Assembly (NCBI GenBank): GCA_029975165.1 | Contig: JARKPR010000039.1 | Coordinates: forward strand, 56,651-120,650 | From: Selenomonadales bacterium | GTDB taxonomy: Bacteria > Bacillota > Negativicutes > Sporomusales > UBA7701 | Length of the DNA stretch: 64,000 nucleotides | Direction: 5' to 3' | Shown here: positions 36,096-44,685 of the stretch, piece by piece | Layout: each line of letters begins with the position of its first letter | How positions within the stretch are numbered: position 1 is the first letter of the stretch | The notes under the pieces: generated by a model | Database searches by the model: none | What the model was told of the DNA's origin: nothing | What the model saw: only the letters and a program-made list of their open reading frames with translations | Translations under genes and position numbers: made by a program

Positions 36096-37134
36096 ATGGC
36101 TAGAACAGGTCGTTTTATCCGCACTGAATTCTTCTCGATAGAGCTATCGTCCTGTTTTTGCGCTATCCTGCTGATGTTGATATGGGCTGCCGCCTGGTGG
36201 CAGGCGGAGTATGACCGGCGGTCGACCGTAGCGGGTCATTGTCGGCGGGAATAGGGTGGTCCGGGCGTTCGAAAAGTGGATGATTCTGAAGAAGCACGAT
36301 GATTATCTGACGTCATTAGAAGGAATGCGAAAAGGCGCTGACGTCACGCTGGCTGTCGAGCGCCTGTCGACCATCTGTGATCCGGTAATTATCAATGCCA
36401 TTATCGCCGACCGGGATGGGACGGCACGATCCGCGCCAGCAACGTCCTGAGGAGGTGGGCTTCGATCTGGAAAGTGGGCCGGGTCTGCTGTACTTGTACG
36501 ACGAGCAGGGCCGCATCGGCCATTGATATCACCGACAGGAGGAAGATGGAGCCCGCGCTGGCGGAAAAGAGGCGAACTCTGCAACGGAGCCTGGACAGGC
36601 TGACTGCCTCGCACGAGGAGCTGCGCGCTGATATCGGCAAGGCGGGCATACCGGATAGTATCCTCAATAAGCCCGGCCGCCTGACCGAGGAGGAGGTGGC
36701 TGTCATGCGGCGGCCTACGGATCGGGTTCCGCATCGCCAATGCCTCTCCGGATTGGGAGCCTGTCGCGGACTTGATCCTAACGCACCAGGAGTACTGGGA
36801 CGGCCGCGGCTATCCTTTGGGGATAGCAGGGGATAATATCCCGCTGGGGTGCCGTATTATGAGCATAGTCGCCGCCTATGACGCGATGACCAACGACCGA
36901 CCGTATCGCAGGGCGATGGCGTCCGGGGATGCGTTGGCCGGGTTTCGCCGTTGCGCGGGGACGCAGTTCGATCCCGAACTGGTGGCGTTGTTTATTTCGC
37001 CGGTGGAGAGAGCTTCGCAGGGAGTCCGGGGGGATATTATTCTCCGGAATGTTGTAATGGCTGAGAGGCCTGTCGGCTTCAACAGGCCTCTCGCTTGCTT
37101 CGGGCGGAGACGAAATGCAGACTGTGAGTCTTAG
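36096..37134 (+). pseudogene. Decayed PAS/HD-GYP signalling gene
   Basis: Fragments of one membrane-bound sensor can be followed across several frames. A start with GGAGGG upstream encodes a hydrophobic N-terminus (SSCFCAILLMLIWAAAWW) that stops at 36254. Then come ICDPVIINAIIADRDGT, a PAC-like IDITDRRKME, DIGKAGIPDSILNKPGRLTE (the HD half of the motif is missing, so an internal deletion has occurred), a frameshift near 36715, and QEYWDGRGYPLGIAGDNIPL with AAYDAMTNDRPYR. A c-di-GMP phosphodiesterase-like protein can no longer be made. It carries at least three lesions. Confidence 0.75.
37063..37092. terminator. Stem-loop between the HD-GYP remnant and the HbpS-like gene
   Basis: An 11-bp perfect stem (GAGAGGCCTGT / ACAGGCCTCTC) with an 8-base loop lies at the convergent 3' ends. 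There is no T-run, so termination is possible but not certain. Confidence 0.5.
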
Positions 37135-37547
37135 CGTATCTCGCCGGCGGCGAGGCGGGCGGCGACGTGCTCGGTGATGGCTTGGTCCTCGTAAGGGGCG
37201 AGGCCGCTCACGCCGATGGCGCCGATGATCGTGCCGTCGGCTTTTTTGAGGATGGTGCCGCCGGGCAGGGCGGTCAGGTTCGGGTCGCAGTAATAGGCGA
37301 GGCTGAGGTTTTCTTTTTGGATTTTGGCCAGCAGGGCGTCGGTGTTCATGCCCAGCCGCACGGCGGTGTAGGCTTTGGATTGCGAGATCTGGATGCTCCG
37401 GATGGGTCCGTTGTCCGTGCGGGCGAAGGCGACGAGAAAGCCGTTTTCATCGCACACGGCAACGACGAAGGGCCGTGCGTAATCCTGCTTGCCCTTTTCC
37501 AGAGCGAGGCCGACGAGTTTTTGGGCGAGGTCGAGGGAGAAGGCCAT
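37131..37547 (-). CDS. HbpS/GlcG family protein (DUF336)
   Basis: This 138-residue single-domain protein belongs to the GlcG/HbpS group, as shown by the PFVVAVCDENGFLVAFARTD start and the PGGTILKKADGTIIGAIGVSG motif near residues 100-120. Members bind haem or accompany diol dehydratase and glycolate genes; the biochemical role is often unknown. The ATG at 37547 follows GCAAAGGAGAG, and a longer frame to 37742 lacks an RBS. A GGCTCCGG-CCGGAGCC hairpin lies just upstream of the RBS and could affect translation. Confidence 0.85.
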   Translation of the reverse strand: MAFSLDLAQKLVGLALEKGKQDYARPFVVAVCDENGFLVAFARTDNGPIRSIQISQSKAYTAVRLGMNTDALLAKIQKENLSLAYYCDPNLTALPGGTILKKADGTIIGAIGVSGLAPYEDQAITEHVAARLAAGEIR

Positions 37548-37720
37548 GCGATTCTCTCCTTTGCGGGCTCCGGTTCCGCCGGAGCCGTCTATTTCGCCTG
37601 ACCCGGTCCGGCACAGGCGATTATAGTTGCTTTTCGCGGCAGCGCCTTGTTTTCCTCCCCGCCGGGGCCTTTTTTTCGTATGTAGAGATTGCACCCCTGA
37701 CGGAGCGCCGGGGGGCATTG

Positions 37721-38026
37721 TCAGGCCATATTGGCTTTGCATTTTTGCCAGAGCCAGTAGTAGCGGTTTAAAACTTCTTCGAGTTTTTTTTCGAGGTCGC
37801 GGACTTCAGGGTCGAGTTTGCTCCTGTCCGCCATCGCGGCGAGTTGCCGTTTTAGGTTTTCGGCTTTGGTGCGCACTTCCTCGAGTTCGGCGAGACCGGT
37901 GAAAGAGCCGGTGGCGACACCGCCGGTGATCGTGTTTTCGCAGAGAGCGTTTTTCTCTTCGGACAGCCGGTCGAGCGTTTTGGCGAGTTCGTCGAGGTCG
38001 TTTCGGATTTTTTCGCGTTGCGGCAT
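37721..38026 (-). CDS. Small coiled-coil protein of unknown function
   Basis: This 101-residue protein is mostly charged helix: two heptad-rich segments (DLDELAKTLDRLSEEKNAL and VRTKAENLKRQLAAM, then LEKKLEEVLNRYYWLWQKC) separated by a Gly/Thr-rich turn. I do not recognise a family. RBS AGGAGG precedes the ATG. Confidence 0.65.
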   Translation of the reverse strand: MPQREKIRNDLDELAKTLDRLSEEKNALCENTITGGVATGSFTGLAELEEVRTKAENLKRQLAAMADRSKLDPEVRDLEKKLEEVLNRYYWLWQKCKANMA

Positions 38027-38057
38027 TGCGCGGGCCTCCTTTTCGGCTGATAGGTTA

Positions 38058-38080
38058 TTTTGCCCGCCCGGCGGGCAAAT
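38058..38080. terminator. Terminator after lysE
   Basis: TTTGCCCGCC and GGCGGGCAAA form a stem with T/A runs on both sides. It sits just beyond the stop of the exporter gene on the minus strand. Confidence 0.7.
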
Positions 38081-38083
38081 AAA

Positions 38084-38698
38084 TCATTGGCCGCGGCTAA
38101 GGAGGCAGGCTACGCCGAAGGCGAAGATGATAAGGCCGGAGAGCCTGTTCACCCAGATGAGCCTGGCGCCGCCGAGGCCGGCGCCGAGGCGACGGGTGCC
38201 GCCGCAAAGGAGGAGCCACCACAGGAGCGAGCCGGTGAAGACGCCGCCTACGACGAGCCCGGCGGCGGCGTGGCTCTGGCCGGCGGCGACGCCGAGGCCG
38301 GCGAAGACGGCGGCGAAGGAAAGGATGGTGAGGGGGTTGGCGAGGGTGAGGAGAAGGGCGGAAAAGTAGTCGCGCGACAGGCTGCCCCGCCTGTCGCCGG
38401 CGGCAGCGGCGGCAGGGGGGGAGCGAAAGGCGGCATAGCCCAGGTAGCAGAGAAATAAGCCGCCGCCGAGACGGAGGTAGGACTGGCAGTCGACGAGGAA
38501 GGCGGCGGCGGCCGAAAGGCCGAGGGCGGCGATCAGGCCGTAGAGGGCGTCGGCGGTGGCGGTGCCGAGGCCGGTGACCAGGCCGCTGGCCAGGCCGCCG
38601 GTGAGGGTGCGGCGGATGCAGAGGAGGCCGATGGGGCCTACGGGGGCGGCGATGGAGAAGCCGAGGAGGAGGCCTTTGAGGAATATGTGGGTCTCCAT
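38084..38698 (-). CDS. LysE/RhtB family amino acid exporter
   Basis: This 204-residue protein has six predicted membrane helices and the N-terminal family signature GFSIAAPVGPIGLLCIRRTL. NPLTILSFAAVF is a conserved helix in the family. The gene begins nine bases after the Lrp-type regulator stop, in the same direction, so the regulator probably controls export of an amino acid. The exported compound cannot be deduced. Confidence 0.9.
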   Translation of the reverse strand: METHIFLKGLLLGFSIAAPVGPIGLLCIRRTLTGGLASGLVTGLGTATADALYGLIAALGLSAAAAFLVDCQSYLRLGGGLFLCYLGYAAFRSPPAAAAAGDRRGSLSRDYFSALLLTLANPLTILSFAAVFAGLGVAAGQSHAAAGLVVGGVFTGSLLWWLLLCGGTRRLGAGLGGARLIWVNRLSGLIIFAFGVACLLSRGQ

Positions 38699-38707
38699 GG
38701 CGGCCGC

Positions 38708-39166
38708 CTACTCCCGGGGGAGGGGCAGGAAGGGGCTTTCTTTGACGGTCGAGAGGATGACGGTGGTGCGGGTCCGGAGGAGGCCGGGCAGGACCTTGAG
38801 GTCGTCGCTGATGAGGCGTTCGAGGTGGCGGGGCCCGGCGCAGCGGATTTTGAGGATGTAGTCGTCGTCGCCGGCGGTGTGGTGGCATTCGAGGATTTCC
38901 GGCATGGCCGCCACTTTGGCGAGGAAGGGGGCGCGGTGCTCGGGGCGCTCCAAGGTGACGGCGACGAGGGCGGCGAGGCCGCAGCCGACGGCGTCGGGAT
39001 CGACGAGGGCGGCGTAGCCTCTGATGACGCCGCGTTCTTCGAGCTTGCGGACGCGCTCGGCGGCGGCCGGGGCGGAGAGGCCGAGGACGGCGCCGAGTTC
39101 GGCCCACGTGACCCGGGCATTGGCCATCAGCTTGGCGATTATTTTGTAATCGTTCGTATCGAGCAC
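38708..39166 (-). CDS. Lrp/AsnC family transcriptional regulator
   Basis: This 152-residue regulator has an N-terminal HTH (LDTNDYKIIAKLMANARVTW, then LGLSAPAAAERVRKLEERGV) and a C-terminal RAM/AsnC effector domain (GDDDYILKIRCAGPRHLERL). It is the first gene of a two-gene operon with the LysE exporter, a frequent arrangement in which amino acid binding induces the exporter. Confidence 0.92.
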   Translation of the reverse strand: MLDTNDYKIIAKLMANARVTWAELGAVLGLSAPAAAERVRKLEERGVIRGYAALVDPDAVGCGLAALVAVTLERPEHRAPFLAKVAAMPEILECHHTAGDDDYILKIRCAGPRHLERLISDDLKVLPGLLRTRTTVILSTVKESPFLPLPRE

Positions 39167-39291
39167 GTTATTTACTCTTTTCGTAAGTTTTATTTGTATT
39201 ATATTTTGTATTACTAATTATTGCAAGTGCTTTTTATTGCGAAATAAGAAATGCCCGCCAGGCGGCGAGCAAATATTTTGTATCGGCTTTA

Positions 39292-39527
39292 GGCCGCGCA
39301 GAAGCGCCCAGATGCAAGGCGCACCGGAGGCTGACACCACCGTTTCCTCCGCGACAATGTTCATAGGCGCTGTTTGCACAGGACCGGTTTAACAGCATCG
39401 CGCGTACACGAACGCACGCTGAGAATGGCAGCCGACGACGGCCCAGGATGGGCCTAGTCCCGGGCGCGCCATGGAAGGCTTAGCGCCCGGGGGGAGCAAC
39501 GCCGCAGATGGATGCTTATCCGCGGCC
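39292..39527. repeat. Palindromic intergenic element (MITE-like)
   Basis: The two ends are imperfect inverted repeats: GGCCGCGCAGAAGCGCCCAG at the left and, reversed, GGCCGCGGATAAGCATCCAT at the right, each continuing with TGC and GGCG-like bases. The interior holds smaller hairpins (GCCCAGGATGGGC near 39441). The right end provides the last codons and the stop codon of the DUF2889 gene. I believe similar elements with CAGATGCAAGGCG occur in other bacterial genomes but cannot check. Confidence 0.55.
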
Positions 39528-40328
39528 GTTTACTGCGTGGAGCATGTGGGTTACCAGGTCCACCAAATGGACGCACCCCTGCGGGCCTCCCAAGCGGGTG
39601 GTTATGCTTTTCCGGTCCAGGGCGGCGAGCGGCGTGCCTACCAGGCGGCTTAGGGCGGCGGTTGATCCGGGGCAGATGTCGTCGGGGGCGCGCAGGAAGC
39701 CGCCGGTAGCGGCGGTGACGGCTCCGTCGCGGAGGGCGAGACTGGCGCCGAGTTCGTGGAAGGAGTCGACGAAGCTGCCGGCGACGGTGAGGGTGCCGTC
39801 GCCGGCAGCGGTGATGGCGGCGGTTTTGGCGCGGGTGAAGAGCAGGTCGCTCCAGGCGCGGTCGGCGATGTGCTCGTACCAGTCGCGGCCGGTGTAGCCG
39901 CTGCCGCTGTATCGCCGGCAGGAGCCGGTGTAGTTTTCCTTCCAGCTTTTTTCGTAGGTGGCGGCGTCGGGGAAGCCGCGCTCGCGGAAGAGGTAGGTTT
40001 CGGCCTGGATGATGCCTTTAACGCATTCGGCCAGGAGGCTGTAGGGTATGTCGCCTTCGCCGCCGGCGGCGGCGCGGAGGGCGGGGCCTGACCCGAGACA
40101 GGCTTCTACGCCGCGGAGGGCGGGGACGGCACGGCCGCCGTTCTGTGTGCCGCCGGGGGAGCGGCAGATGTCCCAGCGGGCGGCGGCGATGGCGAAGGTG
40201 GCGGCGGCGGCGCGGATGGTGGCGGTGGCCTCCCAGCCGGTGGCGAGGAGGGTGCTTTGGGCTACGAGTTCATCCGCACCGGTTTTATTGACGACGGTGA
40301 AGAGGTTGCTGTGGTAGAGCAGGGTCAT
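39516..40328 (-). CDS. DUF2889-like protein
   Basis: This 270-residue protein ends with the GCVHLVDLVTHMLHAV segment that resembles the C-terminal motif of DUF2889 proteins (GCxHLxDL). Other clear parts are ADELVAQSTLLATGWEATAT and KSWKENYTGSCRRYSGSGYT. The function of the family is unknown; members occur near CoA-ester metabolism genes in other bacteria. ATG 40328 follows CGGAGGTGCC. Its 3' end overlaps the palindromic element, so the last few residues (GRG) derive from that repeat. Confidence 0.72.
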   Translation of the reverse strand: MTLLYHSNLFTVVNKTGADELVAQSTLLATGWEATATIRAAAATFAIAAARWDICRSPGGTQNGGRAVPALRGVEACLGSGPALRAAAGGEGDIPYSLLAECVKGIIQAETYLFRERGFPDAATYEKSWKENYTGSCRRYSGSGYTGRDWYEHIADRAWSDLLFTRAKTAAITAAGDGTLTVAGSFVDSFHELGASLALRDGAVTAATGGFLRAPDDICPGSTAALSRLVGTPLAALDRKSITTRLGGPQGCVHLVDLVTHMLHAVNGRG

Positions 40329-40398
40329 CAGGCACCTCCGGGGTATTTTGGCAATATTATACTGCATGGGGGGCGAGAGGACAAGGCGGCAAGAGCAA

Positions 40399-40422
40399 AA
40401 GCCCGGCCGGCAGGCCAGGCTT
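40399..40422 (-). terminator. Terminator after phosphoribosyltransferase gene
   Basis: On the minus strand AAGCC-T-GGCC pairs with GGCC-G-GGCTT around a TGCC loop, followed by TTGCTCTTG. Confidence 0.65.
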
Positions 40423-40437
40423 AGCCGCGTACGGGCT

Positions 40438-41082
40438 TCAGGGTTTGCCGCTTTTGTTGACGGCCTGCAAAACGGCAATAATTTCTTCGTCGCTGTTCTG
40501 GCCGAATTCGTGGTAGTGCTGGCCGACGGCCATGAAGGCGGCCGGCTGGAGGGGGCAGATGATTTCGTCGATGTCGCCGGCGATTGCGGCGACCGTCCCC
40601 GGCGGGGCGACGGGCACGGCCACGACGATGCGGGCCGGGGCGAGGGCCTTGAGCCAGGCGATGGCGGCGCGGATGGTGTAGCCGGTGGCGATGCCGTCAT
40701 CGATGATGATAGCGGCATGGCCGGCGACGACGGGCGGCGCGGCGCTGCCGGTGTAGGCAATGAGGCGGCGTTTGATTTCGGCGTATTCGCGGGCGATGGT
40801 CCGGTCGAGGTATTCCCGGGGAGCGGCGTAGGCGCGGATGATGTCTTCGTCGAGGACGGCGGTGCCGTCGGCCATGACGGCACCGATGGCTACTTCGGGG
40901 TTGGCAGGGTGGCCAATCTTGCGGGTGACGAGGATGTCTAAAGGGACGCCGAGGCGCTCGGCGACGGGGGCGGCGACGATTATGCCGCCGCGGGGAACGG
41001 CGAAGAGGCGGACGTTTTCGTAGCGGCGGGCGGCCAGTTCGGTGGCGAGGATTTCGCCGGCCTGGCGGCGATTTTGGTACAC
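40438..41082 (-). CDS. Phosphoribosyltransferase family protein
   Basis: This 214-residue protein has a type I PRTase fold: VPRGGIIVAAPVAERLG near residue 30, and the PRPP-binding loop AAIIIDDGIATGYTIRAAI near 125. TRKIGHPANPEVAIGAV is typical of a subfamily of uncharacterised PRTases, sometimes fused to hydrolases. Start is GTG 41082 after AAGGTGAGG, four bases after the stop of the preceding gene. The nucleobase substrate, if any, is unknown. Confidence 0.85.
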   Translation of the reverse strand: MYQNRRQAGEILATELAARRYENVRLFAVPRGGIIVAAPVAERLGVPLDILVTRKIGHPANPEVAIGAVMADGTAVLDEDIIRAYAAPREYLDRTIAREYAEIKRRLIAYTGSAAPPVVAGHAAIIIDDGIATGYTIRAAIAWLKALAPARIVVAVPVAPPGTVAAIAGDIDEIICPLQPAAFMAVGQHYHEFGQNSDEEIIAVLQAVNKSGKP

Positions 41083-41086
41083 GGCC

Positions 41087-41521
41087 TCACCTTCTCTTGT
41101 ATTCTTTGCTGCCGATGGCCGCGAGTTCGGCCTTTGCCCGGGCAAGGGCGACACGGGCACGCTCCCGGGCGGCGGCGTCCTGCGGATGGTGGATAGCGGC
41201 CGCGGCGGCGCGGCACCACTCCTCTGCGCAGGCGAAAGCGTAGACGAAGTCGTAGGCAAGATCGCCTTTGAGATGGACGGCGGCCTGCTTGCGACGGCCG
41301 AATTCGGCGGCGGCGGCGAGGTAGCGGTCCTCCGCCAGGCTGCCGGCCTGTTTGTCCGCCTCACTGGAGGTTTGTTCCAGAAGGAGGAGCGTTTCTCCTG
41401 CATATTCGCGGGCGAAGGCAAGGTCGGCTGCGTTATAGTTGTGGAGGTAGGGCGCGGCTATGTAGCTGGCGGCCGTGAGCAGCAGGCCGAGGAGCAGCCA
41501 GCCGATGATCAACGCTTTCAT
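41087..41521 (-). CDS. Membrane-anchored hypothetical protein
   Basis: This 144-residue protein has one N-terminal hydrophobic helix (IIGWLLLGLLLTAASYIAA) and an Ala/Glu-rich helical remainder with several cysteines (CAEEWC). I do not recognise a family. There is no clear RBS before ATG 41521. It precedes the PRTase gene by four bases and probably shares its mRNA. Confidence 0.6.
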   Translation of the reverse strand: MKALIIGWLLLGLLLTAASYIAAPYLHNYNAADLAFAREYAGETLLLLEQTSSEADKQAGSLAEDRYLAAAAEFGRRKQAAVHLKGDLAYDFVYAFACAEEWCRAAAAAIHHPQDAAARERARVALARAKAELAAIGSKEYKRR

Positions 41522-41572
41522 ACGTATTAGCTTTTGCGGCCGACGGCAGGCGATGCGCGGTAAATGGTGGCA

Positions 41573-41611
41573 AAAGGAAAACAGCTTGCGAATACGCAAG
41601 CTGTTTTCCTT

Positions 41612-41612
<1 letters not shown>
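41573..41612 (-). terminator. Terminator of the tRNA operon
   Basis: An 18-bp perfect stem (AAAGGAAAACAGCTTGCG and its complement) with an AATA loop follows tRNA-Phe directly; the right arm ends in a T-rich tract on the minus strand. Confidence 0.88.
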
Positions 41613-41687
<75 letters not shown>

Positions 41688-41693
41688 GTGATA

Positions 41694-41770
41694 TGGCGAC
41701 CCCGATCGGATTTGAACCGACGATCTCCGCCGTGACAGGGCGGCATGTTAGACCACTACACCACGGGGCC
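41694..41770 (-). tRNA. tRNA-Asp (GTC)
   Basis: 77 bases, CCA encoded; acceptor GGCCCCG, anticodon GTC within CCTGTCACG, T-arm GGTTCAAATCC. Confidence 0.96.
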
Positions 41771-41774
41771 GTTA

Positions 41775-41850
<76 letters not shown>

Positions 41851-41853
41851 GGA

Positions 41854-41928
41854 TGGTGACCCGTAGGGGACTCGAACCCCTGTTCCCGCCGTGAAAGGGC
41901 GGTGTCTTAACCGCTTGACCAACGGGCC
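41854..41928 (-). tRNA. tRNA-Glu (TTC)
   Basis: 75 bases, CCA encoded; acceptor GGCCCGT, anticodon TTC, T-arm GGGTTCGAGTCCC. Confidence 0.96.
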
Positions 41929-41932
41929 AAAA

Positions 41933-42008
41933 TGGTGACCCACGATGGACTCGAACCATCGACACCCTGATTAAAAGTCAGGTGCTCTACCAACTGAGCT
42001 AGTGGGTC
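41933..42008 (-). tRNA. tRNA-Lys (TTT)
   Basis: 76 bases, CCA encoded; acceptor GACCCAC, anticodon loop CTTTTAA. It is the first tRNA of the operon, about 9 bases downstream of the predicted transcription start. Confidence 0.96.
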
Positions 42009-42023
42009 ACGTCACATTACCAG

Positions 42024-42053
42024 ATTATACAGCACTGACCGGCAGCATGTCAA
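42024..42053 (-). promoter_or_regulatory. Consensus sigma70 promoter of the tRNA operon
   Basis: On the minus strand TTGACA (42053-42048) and TATAAT (42029-42024) are both perfect, with an 18-bp spacer. It directs the Lys-Glu-Val-Asp-Phe tRNA transcript. Confidence 0.93.
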
Positions 42054-42079
42054 CGGCCAGTTTTTGGAAATTTACAGGA

Positions 42080-43363
42080 TTAAAAGAATTTTTGCAGAAC
42101 AATTGTCTGGTCTCTCGCCGGGCCGACGGATACTATGCCCAGCGGCACGCCGGCGACTTCGCTGAGGCGTTCGACGTAGCGGCGGGCGGCGGCGGGGAGG
42201 TCGGCGTAGGCGCGAATGCCGCTGATGGGTTCGGCCCAGCCAGGCAGTTCCTCGTAGATGGGTTCGACTTCGTCGAGGACTTTGAGGCTGGCGGGAAATT
42301 CCCCCAGGACCTGGCCTTTGTATTTATAGCCGGTGCACATTCTGAGGGTTTTGAGGCCGTCGAGGATGTCGAGGCGGGTGACGGCGATGTAGTCGAGGCC
42401 GCTGACCTGGGCGGCGTAGCGGACGACGGCGGCGTCGAGCCAGCCGCAGCGGCGGGGCCGCCCGGTGACGGTGCCGAATTCATGGCCGCGGTTGCGGATG
42501 GTGTCGCCGATTTCGTCGGTGAGCTCCGTGGGGAAGGGGCCTTCGCCGACTCTGGTGGTGTAGGCTTTGGCGACGCCGATTACTTTGCTGATCTTGGTGG
42601 GGCCGATGCCGGCGCCGATGCAGGCGCCGCCGGCGATGGGGTGGGAGGAGGTGACGTAGGGGTAGGTGCCGTGGTCGAGGTCGAGGAGGGTGGCCTGGGC
42701 GCCTTCGAAGAGCACCTTTTTGCCGGCCTTGAGGGCTTCATTGATGTATACGGAGGTGTCGGCGACGAAGGGGCGCAGCACCTGGGCATAGCCGAGGTAT
42801 TCGGCGCGGACTTTGTCGTAGTCGAAGCCTTCGACGCCGTAGACGGCCTGGAGAAGGTGGTTTTTGGCCTCGAGGTTGCGCTCGAGCTTGGCGGCGAATT
42901 CTTCTTCGTCCATGAGGTCGACCATGCGGATGCCGCTGCGGGCGTTTTTGTCCATGTAGCAGGGGCCTATGCCGCGCTTGGTGGTGCCGATTTTGTGCTC
43001 GCCGCGGTAGTCTTCCTCGACTTCGTCGAGCAGCCGGTGGTAGGGCATGATGACATGGGCGCGGTTGGAGACTTTGAGGTCGGAGGTTTCGATGCCTTTT
43101 TCCTGCATGCCGCGGAGTTCTTTGATCATGACGGCGGGGTCGATGACGACGCCGTTGCCGACGACGCAGGTTTTGTCTTTGTAGAGGATGCCGGAGGGCA
43201 GGAGCTGGAGTTTGAATTCCTGGCCGTCGACGACGACGGTGTGGCCGGCGTTGTTGCCGCCCTGGTAGCGGACGACGACGTCGGCTTTTTCGGCCAGGTT
43301 GTCGACGATTTTGCCTTTGCCTTCATCGCCCCACTGAGTACCGATGACAATAACTGCTGACAT
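42080..43363 (-). CDS. purA: Adenylosuccinate synthetase
   Basis: This 427-residue enzyme makes adenylosuccinate from IMP, aspartate and GTP. The N-terminal [39 protein letters not shown] and [10 protein letters not shown] motifs are all intact, with catalytic Asp and His. Length is normal. ATG 43363 follows GGAAGGTGAG, 16 bases after purB. With purB and the FAD oxidoreductase it forms a leftward operon; purB and purA carry out both steps that give AMP. Confidence 0.97.
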   Translation of the reverse strand: MSAVIVIGTQWGDEGKGKIVDNLAEKADVVVRYQGGNNAGHTVVVDGQEFKLQLLPSGILYKDKTCVVGNGVVIDPAVMIKELRGMQEKGIETSDLKVSNRAHVIMPYHRLLDEVEEDYRGEHKIGTTKRGIGPCYMDKNARSGIRMVDLMDEEEFAAKLERNLEAKNHLLQAVYGVEGFDYDKVRAEYLGYAQVLRPFVADTSVYINEALKAGKKVLFEGAQATLLDLDHGTYPYVTSSHPIAGGACIGAGIGPTKISKVIGVAKAYTTRVGEGPFPTELTDEIGDTIRNRGHEFGTVTGRPRRCGWLDAAVVRYAAQVSGLDYIAVTRLDILDGLKTLRMCTGYKYKGQVLGEFPASLKVLDEVEPIYEELPGWAEPISGIRAYADLPAAARRYVERLSEVAGVPLGIVSVGPARDQTIVLQKFF

Positions 43364-43379
43364 TTTTCTCACCTTCCGT

Positions 43380-44672
43380 TTACAGGCCGAAACGGGCCAT
43401 GATGGTATCGACGTACCGCAGGTGGTGGGAGGGATCGAAGCAGGCTGTGATTTCCGCCGCGGTCAGGTATTTGGCGATGTCGGGGTCCCGGGTGACGTTG
43501 GTTTTGAAGTCGGCGCCTTCGAGCCAGCGGGCCATGGCGTTGCGCTGGACCCAGCGGTAGGCGTCCTCGCGGCTGACGCCTTTGTCGACGAGGGCGAGGA
43601 GGAGGCGCTGGCTGAAGATGAGGCCGCCGGTTTTGTTCATGTTGGCGAGCATGGCGTCAGGGTAGACGAGCAGTTTGTCGATGATGTCGGTCATGAGGCG
43701 GAGCATGTAGTCGACGAGGGCGGTGCTGTCGGGCAGGATGACGCGCTCGACCGAGGAGTGGGAGATGTCGCGCTCGTGCCAGAGGGCGACGTTTTCGAGG
43801 GCCGCCTGGGCGTTGCCGCGGACGACGCGGGCCAGGCCGCTGATGCGCTCGCAGGTGATGGGGTTGCGCTTGTGGGGCATGGCCGAGGAGCCTTTTTGCC
43901 CGGGGTGGAAGTATTCTTCGGCTTCGCGGATGTCGGTGCGCTGGAGGCTGCGGATTTCGGTGGCGAATTTGTCGAGCGAGGAGGCGACGACGGCCAGGGT
44001 GGTGAGGTATTCGGCGTGGCGGTCGCGCTGGATGACCTGGGTGGCGAGCCGGGCGGCCTTGAGGCCCATTTGGGCGCAGACGTGGGCTTCGACCCGCGGG
44101 TCGACGGTGGCGTAGGTGCCGACGGCGCCGGAGAGCTTGCCGACGGCGACGGTTTCGCGGGCCCGTTTCAGGCGCGCGATGTTGCGCTCGGTTTCGTCGA
44201 GCCACAGGGCGAATTTGAGGCCGAGGGTGATGGGCTCGGCGTGGATGCCGTGGGTGCGGCCGATCATGACGGTGTGCTTGTGTTCGCCGGCCCGGCGGAA
44301 GAGGACGGCTTTGAGTTTTTCCAGGTCTTCGATGATGATGTCGGCGGCCTGGGCCATCATGCTGCCGAGGGCGGTGTCTTTGACGTCGCTGGAGGTCAGG
44401 CCCATGTGGATGTATTTGGCTTCGTCGCCGACGTTTTCGGCGACGGCCGTGAGGAAGGCGATGATGTCGTGGCGGGTCTCGCGTTCGATTTCGCGGATGC
44501 GGTCGACGGAGAATTTGGCTTTTTCTTTGATGACCGGCACGGCGGCGGCAGGGATCTGCCCGAGTTCGGCCATGGCTTCGCAGGCGTATATTTCGATGGC
44601 GAGCATGGTCTGGAATTCGTTTTCGTCCGTCCAGATGTTAGCCATGGCGGGATTGGTGTATCTCTTGATCAC
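43380..44672 (-). CDS. purB: Adenylosuccinate lyase
   Basis: This 430-residue member of the fumarase/aspartase superfamily cleaves adenylosuccinate and SAICAR. It has the TSSDVKDTA and RTHGIHAEP motifs (catalytic His) and the signature [11 protein letters not shown] loop near residue 265. It starts 13 bases after the upstream FAD oxidoreductase gene and is followed by purA. Confidence 0.97.
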   Translation of the reverse strand: MIKRYTNPAMANIWTDENEFQTMLAIEIYACEAMAELGQIPAAAVPVIKEKAKFSVDRIREIERETRHDIIAFLTAVAENVGDEAKYIHMGLTSSDVKDTALGSMMAQAADIIIEDLEKLKAVLFRRAGEHKHTVMIGRTHGIHAEPITLGLKFALWLDETERNIARLKRARETVAVGKLSGAVGTYATVDPRVEAHVCAQMGLKAARLATQVIQRDRHAEYLTTLAVVASSLDKFATEIRSLQRTDIREAEEYFHPGQKGSSAMPHKRNPITCERISGLARVVRGNAQAALENVALWHERDISHSSVERVILPDSTALVDYMLRLMTDIIDKLLVYPDAMLANMNKTGGLIFSQRLLLALVDKGVSREDAYRWVQRNAMARWLEGADFKTNVTRDPDIAKYLTAAEITACFDPSHHLRYVDTIMARFGL

Positions 44673-44685
44673 AGCGGCACCTCTT

